Assembly (NCBI GenBank): GCA_027214255.1
Contig: JAPWHL010000016.1
Location: 45,116-109,115, forward strand
DNA length: 64,000 nt
Direction of reading: 5' to 3'
Source of the DNA: Roseovarius aestuarii
GTDB lineage: Bacteria > Pseudomonadota > Alphaproteobacteria > Rhodobacterales > Rhodobacteraceae
Part shown: positions 54,016 through 63,924 of the stretch, piece after piece
Layout: each line of letters starts with the position of its first letter
Numbering within the stretch: position 1 is the first letter of the stretch
Made by a program: the position numbers and the translations under genes
The notes under the pieces: generated by a model
Database searches by the model: none
Seen by the model: only the letters and a program-made list of their open reading frames with translations
Told to the model about the DNA's origin: nothing

Positions 54016-54672
54016 ATGAGCACTCAGACGAATACCGCACAAAAACCCCGCAAAGAGCGCAAGGAAAACGCCGACAAACGGCGCCAGCAATTGCTGGATG
54101 CCACACTGCGCTCTATCGCGGCAAATGGTCTGGCCAAAACTACGTTGGCGACCGTCGCCGCCGAGGCCGGGCTAAGCCAAGGGGTGGCTGTGTTCTATTT
54201 CAAATCCAAAACCGGCCTGCTGACCGAGGCCCTGCGCGCGCATTACGAACGTTATCAGGCGCATTGGATGGAGGCCTTGGAAAATGCGGGCGATGATCCA
54301 GTCCAACAGTTGATCACGCTGATCGAAGCCGAATTTTCGCCCGTTGTCAGCGATGCACAAGCCTTGTCGATCTGGTTCGCCTTCTGGGGGGAACAGACGT
54401 TCACGCCGCAATACGCCGAAGTTTCAGCCGCGTTCGATAGCCATCGCACGGCAGAATCCCAACGGGTTTGCGCCGCCTTGATGCCCGGAGCCAGCCCCGA
54501 GGAAACCCGTCTGGTTGCCGACTGGATCGAAACACTGACCGAAGGTTATTGGCAGCATCTGCATGTCTTTCCGGCCACAACCAACCGCCAAGAAGCGGCT
54601 GCAAGCACCCTCGAACTGGCCGCCCGCCTGATGCCCGAACACGCCGCCCGGATTTTGGCCAAGCGCGGATAA
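54016..54672 (+). CDS. TetR-family regulator, BetI-like
   Basis: This 218-residue regulator has a TetR helix-turn-helix (RRQQLLDATLRSIAANG, VAAEAGLSQGVAVFYFKSK). The C-terminal domain (SIWFAFWGEQTFTPQYAEVS) resembles BetI, the choline-responsive repressor. It is divergent from the aminotransferase and should bind the 22-bp site between them and its twin at 50344. It probably responds to a betaine-like inducer. Confidence 0.88.
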   Translation: MSTQTNTAQKPRKERKENADKRRQQLLDATLRSIAANGLAKTTLATVAAEAGLSQGVAVFYFKSKTGLLTEALRAHYERYQAHWMEALENAGDDPVQQLITLIEAEFSPVVSDAQALSIWFAFWGEQTFTPQYAEVSAAFDSHRTAESQRVCAALMPGASPEETRLVADWIETLTEGYWQHLHVFPATTNRQEAAASTLELAARLMPEHAARILAKRG

Positions 54673-54688
54673 CGCCCGCTCGCGCGCG

Positions 54689-55039
54689 TCAGGACCCTTC
54701 GGGGGCTTCGGCGTAAACTGCTATAACACAACCATTTTTCGTACTCGAATTATGGATTGTCCCATCACGCAACCACACCAGATCGCCGGGGCCGTATTCT
54801 ACCCCGTCATGATCGCTTAGATCGCCCTCAAGGATCAGGAATTCTTCGTCACCTTTGTGCTTATGCGCAACCGTCGTTGTGCCCGGCTCCATCTTGTAGA
54901 TGTAAAACCCATGCCCCAGCGGCTTGGCCTCATTTAACTGCAAAACGGCCCCGTCAGGCGTGCCATGGGTGGTGATAGGGGTAAAATCAGCCGTGCGGAT
55001 GTTAACAACGCGGCGGTCTTCCTTTTTGATCGGGTCCAT
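54689..55039 (-). CDS. Cupin-domain protein
   Basis: This 116-residue single cupin has the metal-binding motif HKHKGDEEFLILEG and a second motif GDLVWLRDGTIHNS. AAGGA precedes the ATG. It is the last gene of a minus-strand operon with a Rieske oxygenase and a flavoenzyme. It could be an isomerase, dioxygenase or binding protein in the pathway; family alone does not decide. Confidence 0.85.
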   Translation of the reverse strand: MDPIKKEDRRVVNIRTADFTPITTHGTPDGAVLQLNEAKPLGHGFYIYKMEPGTTTVAHKHKGDEEFLILEGDLSDHDGVEYGPGDLVWLRDGTIHNSSTKNGCVIAVYAEAPEGS

Positions 55040-55055
55040 GTGCTAATCCTTTGTT

Positions 55056-56273
55056 TTATGGCGTCAACGACTGTCGCATGACGTCCAGATACCCGGTGTA
55101 AAATGCGCGAATGCCCCATTCCATTTCCGACAAGGGGCCGGGCACGAAATGGTGTGAATTGACGCCCTCTTGATTGACGCGAATGATCCGCTCGTCGTCC
55201 AGAGACGTCACATGCCACAACCACGTCAGCGCATCGGCATCATAATCGCGTCCGGCCTCGGCATCTTCGCGGACATACCAGATCACTTGAATGTCGGTTT
55301 GCTGGACATCCCGCGGGACAAACCGATATCCGACCACATGGTCGGCGTAGATCAGGAAATTGTTCAGAATGCCCAACTGCAAATCGGTCGCGCCGCCATC
55401 AAACGCAGTCACATCCCCAAGCAACGGAGCAAGCGGTGCGCCAGACTGACTGCCCGTTTGATAGCCCGAATACAGTGGGTAACGCCGATGATACGCATCA
55501 ACCGCCACAGCGCCGGCGTTCGAGCCGTTGATTATGACCTCTTCGATTGACACACCCGCCTGTGCAGCATTTGCCGCCAGCGCGCCCATCAATTCAGGCG
55601 TCATCGACGCCGGATCCTTTAGGCTGTGCGAACGCGAGTATTCCTGATGCGCAGGGCCACAATGATAACATTCCATGTAGTTTTCCAGCGCCAGTTTCCA
55701 GTTGGCAGGCACCGGATAGGACGCCTCATGCGCAATGCGCAAACGGTCCAATCCAAAAGGGGCCGTCAGGGGGGCTATCTGTTTCAAGACCGGATCAATA
55801 TCAGGTGGGCTATCGGCGGTACAAATCAGGATCATGCCCTGAAACACGCGGATATGCGCCCGCAACAGCCCGTGCGCCGACGGGTCAAACCCTTCGGGCA
55901 TATGCTGCGCGCCGCGCAAACGTCCGTTCAGTTCATAGGTCCATGCATGATAGGGGCAGACAAACAGCCGGGCATTGCCTGCCGCCTCGGTACACACCCG
56001 CGATCCACGATGGCGGCACACATTCAGAAATGCCCCGACCTCGCCCGCACGATCACGGGCAATGATGATGGATTCAGGCCCATAATCGAATGTGAAAAAG
56101 TCACCCGGTTCGGGAATTTGGCAGATATGCCCTACCCAGATCCAACTGGCGTTCCAATACTGACGGATCTCGGCATCATACAGCCCGCGAGACGTATAGA
56201 ATTCTCGTGGGAAGGCCAATCCTTCGGTATGGCGATCCAAAAGCGCGGCAAGCTCTGGGGTGTTATCCAGCAT
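55056..56273 (-). CDS. Rieske-type oxygenase, alpha subunit (second)
   Basis: This 405-residue Rieske protein has the cluster motifs CRHRGS and CPYHAWTYE and the iron motif ENYMECYHCGPAHQEYS. It shares low overall similarity with the 50392 protein but belongs to the same choline/carnitine-type group. Its ATG overlaps the stop of the flavoenzyme gene, so the two are coupled, and the flavoenzyme may act as electron donor or act on the product. Likely an N-demethylase or hydroxylase. Confidence 0.9.
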   Translation of the reverse strand: MLDNTPELAALLDRHTEGLAFPREFYTSRGLYDAEIRQYWNASWIWVGHICQIPEPGDFFTFDYGPESIIIARDRAGEVGAFLNVCRHRGSRVCTEAAGNARLFVCPYHAWTYELNGRLRGAQHMPEGFDPSAHGLLRAHIRVFQGMILICTADSPPDIDPVLKQIAPLTAPFGLDRLRIAHEASYPVPANWKLALENYMECYHCGPAHQEYSRSHSLKDPASMTPELMGALAANAAQAGVSIEEVIINGSNAGAVAVDAYHRRYPLYSGYQTGSQSGAPLAPLLGDVTAFDGGATDLQLGILNNFLIYADHVVGYRFVPRDVQQTDIQVIWYVREDAEAGRDYDADALTWLWHVTSLDDERIIRVNQEGVNSHHFVPGPLSEMEWGIRAFYTGYLDVMRQSLTP

Positions 56274-58326
56274 AGGGTGTCTCCATCAAATCAATGATTT
56301 CGCGTCGATAGAACTCTGCCTCGATGGTCGCAGCATCCGCCTGAAACGCGCGGGCCGCACTGTGTCCCGAGTATACCGCATCCGCAATCAGGGCAGGTTG
56401 CGACGCATCTCCGATCAATTGCAACGTCTCAAGACCCCTTACCTGCAAGGCATCAAACAGCGTCGTGTTCCGGGTGCGTTCAGTCACCAAAAGAACCGAA
56501 GTGCACGCCACCTCCTCGGAGCGGCCAGAATAGGTGCATGCGATCCGGCAGGTCTGCGGCCCGATAGATGAAAGAGCGCGATTGGTATGGATATCGGCAC
56601 CGTTTTCGATCAAGGACCGCTGGATACGGGTCTGTTCCAACGTGTTTTCCGTCCACGGGCTGACAATAGGTGCGGGCGTCACAAAACTGACGGCATGGCC
56701 CGCCGCCAACAGATAATCCGCCAGCACACCGGCCAAGTAAATCTGGTCGTCATCATAGATCAATACCCGACCCGGTGGTGGCTGAATTTCGGTCATGATG
56801 TCATCCGGCGTCATCACCACCATTGCGCCAATTTGTTCGATCGGCCTGCGTGCATGCCGACCGATCCCGTCACGTCGCCACGTCGCTCCGGTGGCGACAA
56901 ACACATTTGGAATCTCCAGCCCCAGAACCTCATCCGCGCTCAGCGCACTGCCGCGAAACATCTGAACGTTGGGGCGCTGTTGCAGATCATGCAGTCGGTA
57001 ATCCATCACCCGCCGCCAGTTCCCCAGCCCCGGCAACGCACCCTCACGCGACACGCGCCCGCCCCATTCTTCGCGTGCCTCGGCCAAGGTTACATCATAG
57101 CCGCGCCGCGCCAGTTGCATCGCGCATTCCAATCCGGCAGGCCCACCACCAACCACCAATGCGGCCTCGGCGTCGCCCTTGGGCGCAATCTGCTCGGGGT
57201 GCCAGCCGCGCCGCCATTCCTCGCCCATGGTCGGGTTTTGAGTGCAGCGGATTGGCACGCCGGTATTGTCGGACGCCACACAGATGTTACAGCCAATACA
57301 CTCGCGGATTTCGTCAATCCGCCCTTCTTTGATCTTGTTTGGCAGGAACGGATCGGCAATGGACGGGCGCGCCGCACCGATAAAATCCAATCGCCCTTTG
57401 CGCACCATCGCCGCCATGTTGTCCGCCGAGGTAAAGCGCCCCACACCCACCACCGGTTTGCCCGTCACCTGTTTGACGAAATCGGTATACGGCAGCTGAT
57501 ACCCCTCATTCGGAGCAAATCGCGACGTGGCACTGTCATTTGACCAGTCCGACACATTCACGTCCCACAGGTCCGGCAGATCGGCCAGCAGTTCAACCAC
57601 CGCCCGCCCCTCTTCTGCGGCTTGCATACCATCCGCACCCATCATTTCATCAACGGCAAACCGCAAGGCAAGCGCGCAGGTATCACCAATTGCCTCACGC
57701 GTGTCCTCCAGCACCTCGCGCAGCAGGCGTGTGCGATTTTCCAATGCCCCTCCGTATTCATCCGTGCGCTGATTGCAATCGGACAACAGGAAATGCTGTA
57801 AAATCGTCATCCGGTGGCCGGCATAAACATAGACGATGTCAAAACCGGCATCACGCGCACGTACAGCCGCATCGCGGAACCAGCGGCGCAAGTTGCGGAT
57901 ATCGGTTTTATCCATGCCTCGCGCCTGCCCCGGCGTCAGAAGATGCGAGGACGTCTCGGACGGTGCAAAGGCGGGCATACGGCTGCCCAGATTAGCGGCG
58001 TGATAGCCGTTGTGGACCAGCTCCACCGCGCTGAGCGCCCCATGTTTGCGTGCGCCGTCGGTCATCAGGCGCAGCGCTGGGATATCGCGCGCATCCCACA
58101 AACGCCCCTCGGGAAAGGGCGACAGGTCTGACGAGGGGTGAATTTCCGTCTCTTGATTGCTGACCACTGCCCATCCGCCGCGCGCCTTCATTTCGCGCAC
58201 CCCCGCATCAGCACGGGGATGCAAGTGCCCCATTCCGGTGCAATGGGGCACTTGATAAAAACGATTACGGGCCGTGACCGGGCCTATTTGAACCGGCTCA
58301 AACAATATCGCATAGCGGTCGTCCAT
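56263..58326 (-). CDS. Trimethylamine-dehydrogenase-like iron-sulfur flavoenzyme
   Basis: This protein of about 687 residues has an FMN TIM barrel at residues 1-340 (RFYQVPHCTGMGH, RMTILQHFLLSD), a [4Fe-4S] motif CIGCNIC with a further Cys 12 residues on at about residue 342, and an FAD/NAD domain (VVGGGPAGLECAMQLARRGY). It belongs with trimethylamine, dimethylglycine and N-methylproline (stachydrine) demethylases. I start at ATG 58326 because AGGA precedes it; ATG 58377 is a longer option. It probably removes N-methyl groups as formaldehyde or a C1 unit. Confidence 0.9.
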   Translation of the reverse strand: MDDRYAILFEPVQIGPVTARNRFYQVPHCTGMGHLHPRADAGVREMKARGGWAVVSNQETEIHPSSDLSPFPEGRLWDARDIPALRLMTDGARKHGALSAVELVHNGYHAANLGSRMPAFAPSETSSHLLTPGQARGMDKTDIRNLRRWFRDAAVRARDAGFDIVYVYAGHRMTILQHFLLSDCNQRTDEYGGALENRTRLLREVLEDTREAIGDTCALALRFAVDEMMGADGMQAAEEGRAVVELLADLPDLWDVNVSDWSNDSATSRFAPNEGYQLPYTDFVKQVTGKPVVGVGRFTSADNMAAMVRKGRLDFIGAARPSIADPFLPNKIKEGRIDEIRECIGCNICVASDNTGVPIRCTQNPTMGEEWRRGWHPEQIAPKGDAEAALVVGGGPAGLECAMQLARRGYDVTLAEAREEWGGRVSREGALPGLGNWRRVMDYRLHDLQQRPNVQMFRGSALSADEVLGLEIPNVFVATGATWRRDGIGRHARRPIEQIGAMVVMTPDDIMTEIQPPPGRVLIYDDDQIYLAGVLADYLLAAGHAVSFVTPAPIVSPWTENTLEQTRIQRSLIENGADIHTNRALSSIGPQTCRIACTYSGRSEEVACTSVLLVTERTRNTTLFDALQVRGLETLQLIGDASQPALIADAVYSGHSAARAFQADAATIEAEFYRREIIDLMETPYAG

Positions 58327-58415
58327 TAGGGGAATTCCTGACACTGGGCCTTGTCGGCGCGGCTGGGGTATGTTCATGATTGATCGAACGTCCATTCAGT
58401 GAAGCCGAGACAGGC

Positions 58416-58452
58416 CGCACTGTCAACGCATCGTTTCAGCGCTGACAGTGCG
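58416..58452. repeat. 10-bp inverted repeat between molybdoenzyme and flavoenzyme genes
   Basis: CGCACTGTCA (58416-58425) and TGACAGTGCG (58443-58452) are perfect arms with a 17-base spacer. It lies in the 197-base gap between the two genes of the minus-strand operon. It may be an operator, hairpin or attenuator; no T-run follows. Confidence 0.5.
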
Positions 58453-58523
58453 AGGCGTACAATCAGCCACAACAGCTTACTGAGGGGGCTCAGGAGTCCG
58501 GCGAACCGCCCATTTCTGAAGCA

Positions 58524-60803
58524 TCAAATGACGGGATCAGGTCCGTCCCACGCGGTTACGTTCACCAGACAGCTATGCGCAATCGGCCCCTGCGACAATT
58601 GCGAGGTGCCCTTGTCCAAGGTCAAAGTATTCGGGTTGCCATGCCGGCACAGATCCCCGTCCGAATCCAACCAGGCCCCGGTCGAAATCTGAATCACGCC
58701 CGGGCGGATACCATCGCTGAGGCACAGCTCTGCCAGACAGGCCCCGCGAGCATTATGAATGCGCACTATCTGCCCCTCCGTCAGCCCACGCCTGCGCGCA
58801 TCGTCCGGGTGCATAGTCATCTGTTCAACACCCTTGGGACGATCTGCACGGCTGACTGCTCCATGGTCCATTTGGCTGTGCAATTTGTTTCGCGGCTGAT
58901 TTGAAATCATATGCAAAGGCCCCTGCTCCGACCACCCTGCCTCTGCCTGCCCCAGCCATTCCACCGGTTCCATCCATGTCGGATGGCCCGGGCAATCATC
59001 ATAGCCAAAGTCATGAATCGTTTGCGAAAAAATCTCGATCCGCCCGCTGGGCGTCGCCAAAGGGTGCGCCACGGGGTCGTTGCGAAATGCCTCCATCATG
59101 ATGGTCGGCGCATCTGGAACCGGCAGCTTGATCCACCCGGCCCGCTGGAACGTGTCCCAATCCGGCAAGGTCATCCCCGCCTGCGCGGCCTGTTGACGCG
59201 AGATATCCCACAGCCAGCGCTGCCATTCCTGCGGGCTACGTCCTTCGGTAAACGCGTCTTCTACGTTCATTCGGGCCGCGATTGCGCGAAAGATATCGTG
59301 ATCGTCACGCGCCTGCCCCACCGGTTCAATGGCGCGATCCATAGCAACCACATATGGGTCTTTGGGGGCCATGGCGACATCGGAACGCTCCAGCGGAGTA
59401 GTGCATGGCAGAACGATATCAGCGTGCAGGGCCAACGGATTCCAACACCATTCGTTCACGATGATCGTTTCCGGGCGTGCCCAAGCCCGGCGCATGCGGT
59501 TCAAATCCTGATGATGGTGGAACGGGTTGCCCCCCGCCCACCAGACCAGCCGTATGTCAGGGTATTCATATGTGGTCCCGTCATACTCAAACGATCCACC
59601 GGGATTTTCCAGCAAGTCAGTGACACGCGCCACCGGAATGAAATCCGGCACCGGGTTGCGGCCCTGCGGGACGCTGGCAAAATCAACCTTGTGGCGGTTC
59701 AACCCGATATTGTTCATTGCCGAATAGCCAAATGCGAACCCCGTGCCGGGTTGTCCAATCTGACCCAGCATCGCGGCCAGCGTGATCGCGGCCCAGAACG
59801 GTTGCTCACCGTGATCCTGACGCGTCAGCGCCCAAGCGACTGATATCATGGTGCGGCTCGCGGCCATCCGTCGAGCCAGAGCGCGAATGTCCGTGGCTGG
59901 GACATCGCAAATCTTCGCGGCCCAATCTGCCGTTTTGGGCACACCGTCATCTTGCCCCTTCAAATAGGCGGCGAACCGATCAAACCCCGTGGTATAGCGA
60001 TCCAGAAAGGCCCGGTCATGCAGCCCTTCGCTCAGTAGAACATGCGCCAGCCCCAACATCAGCGCCGCATCTGTCGACGGGCGCAGGGGCCACCATTCGC
60101 CCCCGACATCTCCGTCTAGATCCGAGCGCAAGGGCGAGATGTTCACGAACGTCACCCCCGCTTCATGCGCCGACTGCAAGCCGGCTTTTTGCACATGCGC
60201 GCCCACGCCCCCCTGACTGATCTGACCGTTTTTCAACGGCACGCCACCAAAGGCCACGAACAGTTCACAATCCGAGGCGATGGATTCCCAGCTGGTGGAC
60301 GTATCCAGAAAACCGCGAAACGTGCCCAGAATATGCGGCACGACCACCTCAGCGGCGGCAAAAGAATAGGTATTCTTTGAACTGGTGTACCCACCGATAC
60401 AGTTCAGGAACCTTTTAAGCTGACTTTGCGCGTGGTGAAACCGCCCCGCGCTGGCCCATCCGTAGGACCCGGCATAAATCGCCGAATTACCATGATCGCG
60501 TCGCACGCGGGTCAACTCATCCGCAACCAGTTGATTGACCTTGTCCCACGTGACTTCGACGAACTCATCCTGACCGCGCCGCTCACCTGCGGCGCCTGCC
60601 CCCCCCTCGAGCCAGCTTTTGCGCACCATTGGCGCGGTTATCCGCGATGGCCCATGCAACACATCAACGATACCGTGACCAATGGGCGATGGATCTGGGT
60701 CTTCGGGAAAATCTCGCAGGCCCGTCACCTGCCCCTCTGCCACGTCGACGCAATAGGTGCCCCAGTGGTTCGATGTATATAGATCGCGCGTCAATCGGGT
60801 CAT
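58524..60803 (-). CDS. Molybdopterin oxidoreductase of the DMSO/biotin-sulfoxide reductase type
   Basis: This 759-residue enzyme binds bis-MGD. The Mo ligand is probably the Ser of NTYSFAA, as in DMSO reductase and BisC. Family motifs include GSYGWASAGRFHHAQSQ, NEWCWNPLALHAD and SNQPRNKLHSQMDHG. There is no Tat signal peptide and no N-terminal Fe-S cysteines, so it is cytoplasmic and single-subunit. It could reduce an N-oxide or S-oxide, or hydroxylate a heterocycle. It is the first gene upstream of the flavoenzyme-Rieske-cupin operon. Confidence 0.85.
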   Translation of the reverse strand: MTRLTRDLYTSNHWGTYCVDVAEGQVTGLRDFPEDPDPSPIGHGIVDVLHGPSRITAPMVRKSWLEGGAGAAGERRGQDEFVEVTWDKVNQLVADELTRVRRDHGNSAIYAGSYGWASAGRFHHAQSQLKRFLNCIGGYTSSKNTYSFAAAEVVVPHILGTFRGFLDTSTSWESIASDCELFVAFGGVPLKNGQISQGGVGAHVQKAGLQSAHEAGVTFVNISPLRSDLDGDVGGEWWPLRPSTDAALMLGLAHVLLSEGLHDRAFLDRYTTGFDRFAAYLKGQDDGVPKTADWAAKICDVPATDIRALARRMAASRTMISVAWALTRQDHGEQPFWAAITLAAMLGQIGQPGTGFAFGYSAMNNIGLNRHKVDFASVPQGRNPVPDFIPVARVTDLLENPGGSFEYDGTTYEYPDIRLVWWAGGNPFHHHQDLNRMRRAWARPETIIVNEWCWNPLALHADIVLPCTTPLERSDVAMAPKDPYVVAMDRAIEPVGQARDDHDIFRAIAARMNVEDAFTEGRSPQEWQRWLWDISRQQAAQAGMTLPDWDTFQRAGWIKLPVPDAPTIMMEAFRNDPVAHPLATPSGRIEIFSQTIHDFGYDDCPGHPTWMEPVEWLGQAEAGWSEQGPLHMISNQPRNKLHSQMDHGAVSRADRPKGVEQMTMHPDDARRRGLTEGQIVRIHNARGACLAELCLSDGIRPGVIQISTGAWLDSDGDLCRHGNPNTLTLDKGTSQLSQGPIAHSCLVNVTAWDGPDPVI

Positions 60804-61131
60804 CGTTATCTCTCAGTGCGGGGCCCATCGTTGTGGTTCGCCAGCCGTTAAAGCACCCCCTTGCCCATAACGTCACGCGGAAAATCACCGAAACGCGCCC
60901 CGGGCGAGGCCATTTTGTTCGCGCAAGATTCTAATGTGCCCAAAGGCACCACCAGAATGGCTGCCCCGTCAAAATTGGGGCCGACACCAATTTTTACCCG
61001 TCCCAAATTGCGGCTTGGGACAGAGGCATCCCATGAATCGCCTTCCGGCAAAAAGGTGGCCACGCAAAGCGTTGCTTTAAATACAACGCCTTACATGGCC
61101 ATGCTAAGGTGCAGGGAGGTCTTTTACCGTT
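60804..61131. promoter_or_regulatory. Intergenic region with inverted repeat before the molybdoenzyme gene
   Basis: This 328-base gap lies upstream of the 60803 gene on the minus strand. It holds an inverted repeat GCGTTG (61069-61074) and CAACGC (61084-61089) with an AT-rich spacer. No 22-bp operator like those at 50344 and 53931 is present. A 71-codon frame inside it is noted separately. Confidence 0.35.
60848..61063 (-). CDS. Doubtful small open frame
   Basis: This 71-codon frame (GTG start at 61063) encodes VATFLPEGDSWDASVPSRNL and ends VMGKGVL. It lacks a membrane segment, signal peptide or recognised motif, and no clear ribosome site is visible. It lies between two operon genes on the same strand. 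It could be a gene remnant or a chance frame. Confidence 0.2.
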   Translation of the reverse strand: MATFLPEGDSWDASVPSRNLGRVKIGVGPNFDGAAILVVPLGTLESCANKMASPGARFGDFPRDVMGKGVL

Positions 61132-62592
61132 TCAGGTCGGCCAAGGCAGCGAATATGTTTTGAGGTTGGTAAAGAACTTCATCGCCTCGGTGACACCTTC
61201 TTTGACGGCGTTACCGCTGTCCTTGATGCCGCCAAAGGGGGAGGTTTCGATCCGATATCCGGGTTGTTCCCAAATGTTGCACGTGCCGACATTCAAACCG
61301 TTGATGTAGGAAATCGCACGGTTCAGATCGTTGGTGCACACCCCCGAGCTAAGCCCGAATTGCGTCCCGTTGGAAATGCGCATCACTTCGGCATCATCAT
61401 CAGGCACCCGTACGATCGGGATGATCGGACCAAAGGTTTCCTCCATCACCAGTTCGCTATCGTGGGGCACGTGATCCACTACAATAGGCGGCAACAGCGC
61501 GCCTTGCCGTTCGGGATGGTACAGAATCGTGGCCCCCTGCTCGGCCGCCATCAACACGCGCTGTTCAAACAGCTCTGCCGCCTGCGCATTCACAACGCAG
61601 CCCAGTTCGGTTGCCGGATCTTGGGGGTCGCCAAATTTGATTGCCTTGGCCTTTTCCAGAACAAGCGGGACAAACCTGTCGGCAACAGCGTTTTGCACCA
61701 AAATCCGCTTGATCGCGGTGCACCGCTGCCCAGAGTTCCCCGTTGCCCCTGCCACTGCAATTGTCGCGGCCTTTTCAAGATCGGCATCCGTCAAATCGTT
61801 GCAAACGATCAGTGGGTCATTTCCACCCAGTTCCAACGCCTGACGTTTATAGGCCGCTTTGGTCGCGATCATTTTGCCGACAGGAACCCCGCCGGTAAAC
61901 GTGATGATATCGATATGCTTGTTGGTGATCATCTCGTCACCGATGTCTTGCGGACGCCCCGTTACGATCTGAAACATCTCGGGGGGCAGGCCCGCCTCGT
62001 ACAGGATATCCGCCAAAGCGATTGCCGTAAGCGGCGTCTGCTCGGCGGGTTTGCACACCATACAGTTGTTGGTGGCGATCGACGGGGCGACCTTGTGGCT
62101 GACCATATTCAGCGGATGGTTAAAGGGCGTGATTGCACTGATCGCTGTGACGGGTTCGCGCGTGGTGTATATCTTGCGCTCTTTGCCATTATGGGTCAGA
62201 TCACACGAGAAAATCTCGCCGTCGTCATTCAATGACTGACTGGCGGCGAATTTATATACATCTTGCGCGCGCTTGGTTTCGTAGATTGCATGCTGATAGC
62301 AAATCCCCAGTTCCAGCGTTAGCCATTTCGCCAGATAGTCACGCCGCTCACCGATCAACTCACCAGCACGATGCAAAATTTCACTTCGCTGATAACGGCT
62401 TAGCTTGGACTTGTAATTTGCGGCAATTTCAAACGCTTTCGCCGCATGCTCTTTGGTGCCGGCGGGCACCGTGCCAATGACCTCGCCAGTGTAGGGATAG
62501 ATGATGTCGATGACATCGTCGGTAAAGACGACCTCGCCACCGATCCGCATTCCTTCATTTCGGAAATCAATCATGTCCTTCATGTCCTTCAT
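61132..62592 (-). CDS. phnY: Phosphonoacetaldehyde dehydrogenase
   Basis: This protein of about 486 residues is an aldehyde dehydrogenase. The catalytic cysteine is in [12 protein letters not shown], and the general base in [12 protein letters not shown] with FTGGVPVGK as coenzyme-binding site. Together with phnA just upstream it matches the PhnY of 2-aminoethylphosphonate breakdown, oxidising phosphonoacetaldehyde to phosphonoacetate. I start at ATG 62592, after GAGGATC; a GTG seven codons earlier overlaps the phnA stop. The assignment to PhnY rests mainly on the phnA neighbour. Confidence 0.9.
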   Translation of the reverse strand: MKDMKDMIDFRNEGMRIGGEVVFTDDVIDIIYPYTGEVIGTVPAGTKEHAAKAFEIAANYKSKLSRYQRSEILHRAGELIGERRDYLAKWLTLELGICYQHAIYETKRAQDVYKFAASQSLNDDGEIFSCDLTHNGKERKIYTTREPVTAISAITPFNHPLNMVSHKVAPSIATNNCMVCKPAEQTPLTAIALADILYEAGLPPEMFQIVTGRPQDIGDEMITNKHIDIITFTGGVPVGKMIATKAAYKRQALELGGNDPLIVCNDLTDADLEKAATIAVAGATGNSGQRCTAIKRILVQNAVADRFVPLVLEKAKAIKFGDPQDPATELGCVVNAQAAELFEQRVLMAAEQGATILYHPERQGALLPPIVVDHVPHDSELVMEETFGPIIPIVRVPDDDAEVMRISNGTQFGLSSGVCTNDLNRAISYINGLNVGTCNIWEQPGYRIETSPFGGIKDSGNAVKEGVTEAMKFFTNLKTYSLPWPT

Positions 62593-62609
62593 GTTCCGAT
62601 CCTCACCAT

Positions 62610-63854
62610 TCACAGCGCCGCAGCGGTCGTGGCATAAAAGAACGCATCAAAATTCCGCAACACGGGCTTTGATGGCAAATCGATCACGCGGTTACAGATG
62701 AACGGCACGACCTGTTCGGTCAGGCCGCCGTGGCTGCGCAGGGGTTCGTTCAGCGCGGCCAGATCATGACGATGCGCCGAGGTGCCGATGGTCATGTTTT
62801 CGGTGGAAATCATCACGATATCGCCGATCCGGTCTGCGGGAAGCTCAAAGCGCGTGACCGCCTCTTCCTTGCCGACAACCTCCAGAAGTTCCGGGCGCGC
62901 GGCCAGCCGCGCGATGATGTCGGCGCGGTCTGCACCCTCGGGTAGATAGGCCGTACCGAACCCGCCCAAGGCACCGTGATGCACAACATAAGGATCCGTA
63001 ATCGGCAGGATCACCCGCGCCGCCGCCTCGCCCAGCCATTCATCCAGCAGGTCCTGAACATAGATGACCTTGGGATCGCCGTTGGCGTCATGCTTAGGCT
63101 TCATTCCGTGATCGGCTGTCACCACAATAGCCGCTCCAAGGGCGTCCAACTGGGTCAGGTATGTGTCGAACATTTTATAAAAGGATTTGGCTTCGGCCTG
63201 ATCGGGCGCATATTTGTGCTGCACATAATCGGTTGTGGTCAGGTACATCACGTCCGGCTTCCACTCCTCCAGAAGCTTGACACCAGCCGCGAACACAAAT
63301 TCCGACAGTTCGGCGGAATAGACTTCGGGCTGCGCCATACCCAACCACTTGGAGGCCGCCTCTTGGCCGTGTTCGACCACAGTCGATGTATCGGATTTCT
63401 CGGCCGAGAAACACTTGGCACGATCATCGTCAAATTTCATGCCCGCCCCCAGCAGAGCGCGCAACTTGTCCTTGGCCGTCACAACGGCAACCCGTGCGCC
63501 CGCATCATAAAACCGCGAGAAAACTGTCGGCGCGCGCAAAAAGCGCACATCGTTCATCATCACCTCTTCACCGGATTCGGTGTCGAAAAAGTAGTTGCCG
63601 CAAATCCCGTGAACGGCAGGTGGACGGCCCGTGGCTATGCTCAGGTTGTTTGGGTTCGTAAAACTGGGGATGACAGAATGCGCCAGCCGGTCAGTGCCTG
63701 TTTCTCGCATCCGCTTCAGCGTCGGCATCAGGCCGTCAGCAATCGCCTTGTCCAGATATTCAGGCTCACATCCGTCCAGACAGATCGCAATCGCACAGGT
63801 TTTTGGCACTGGGTATGTTCGTTCGTTTGCAACTACTGGCGAGATAAGTGTCAT
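62610..63854 (-). CDS. phnA: Phosphonoacetate hydrolase
   Basis: This 414-residue alkaline-phosphatase-fold enzyme splits phosphonoacetate to acetate and phosphate using two zinc ions. Motifs: [26 protein letters not shown] with the nucleophile Thr, [23 protein letters not shown] and LRSHGGL. AAAGGAAC precedes the ATG. With PhnY it forms the lower part of aminoethylphosphonate use; the transaminase phnW probably lies beyond the window. Confidence 0.92.
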   Translation of the reverse strand: MTLISPVVANERTYPVPKTCAIAICLDGCEPEYLDKAIADGLMPTLKRMRETGTDRLAHSVIPSFTNPNNLSIATGRPPAVHGICGNYFFDTESGEEVMMNDVRFLRAPTVFSRFYDAGARVAVVTAKDKLRALLGAGMKFDDDRAKCFSAEKSDTSTVVEHGQEAASKWLGMAQPEVYSAELSEFVFAAGVKLLEEWKPDVMYLTTTDYVQHKYAPDQAEAKSFYKMFDTYLTQLDALGAAIVVTADHGMKPKHDANGDPKVIYVQDLLDEWLGEAAARVILPITDPYVVHHGALGGFGTAYLPEGADRADIIARLAARPELLEVVGKEEAVTRFELPADRIGDIVMISTENMTIGTSAHRHDLAALNEPLRSHGGLTEQVVPFICNRVIDLPSKPVLRNFDAFFYATTAAAL

Positions 63855-63924
63855 ATCGTGTTCCTTTGTGGGGTCGTCATTTACGTAAACTGTGTGTGTG
63901 GTTGAGGGGCACAGCTCGCAGGGG

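Noticed and set aside
56587..57543. 318-codon frame opposite the flavoenzyme
   Set aside because: Antisense shadow without motifs; the flavoenzyme on the other strand is certain.
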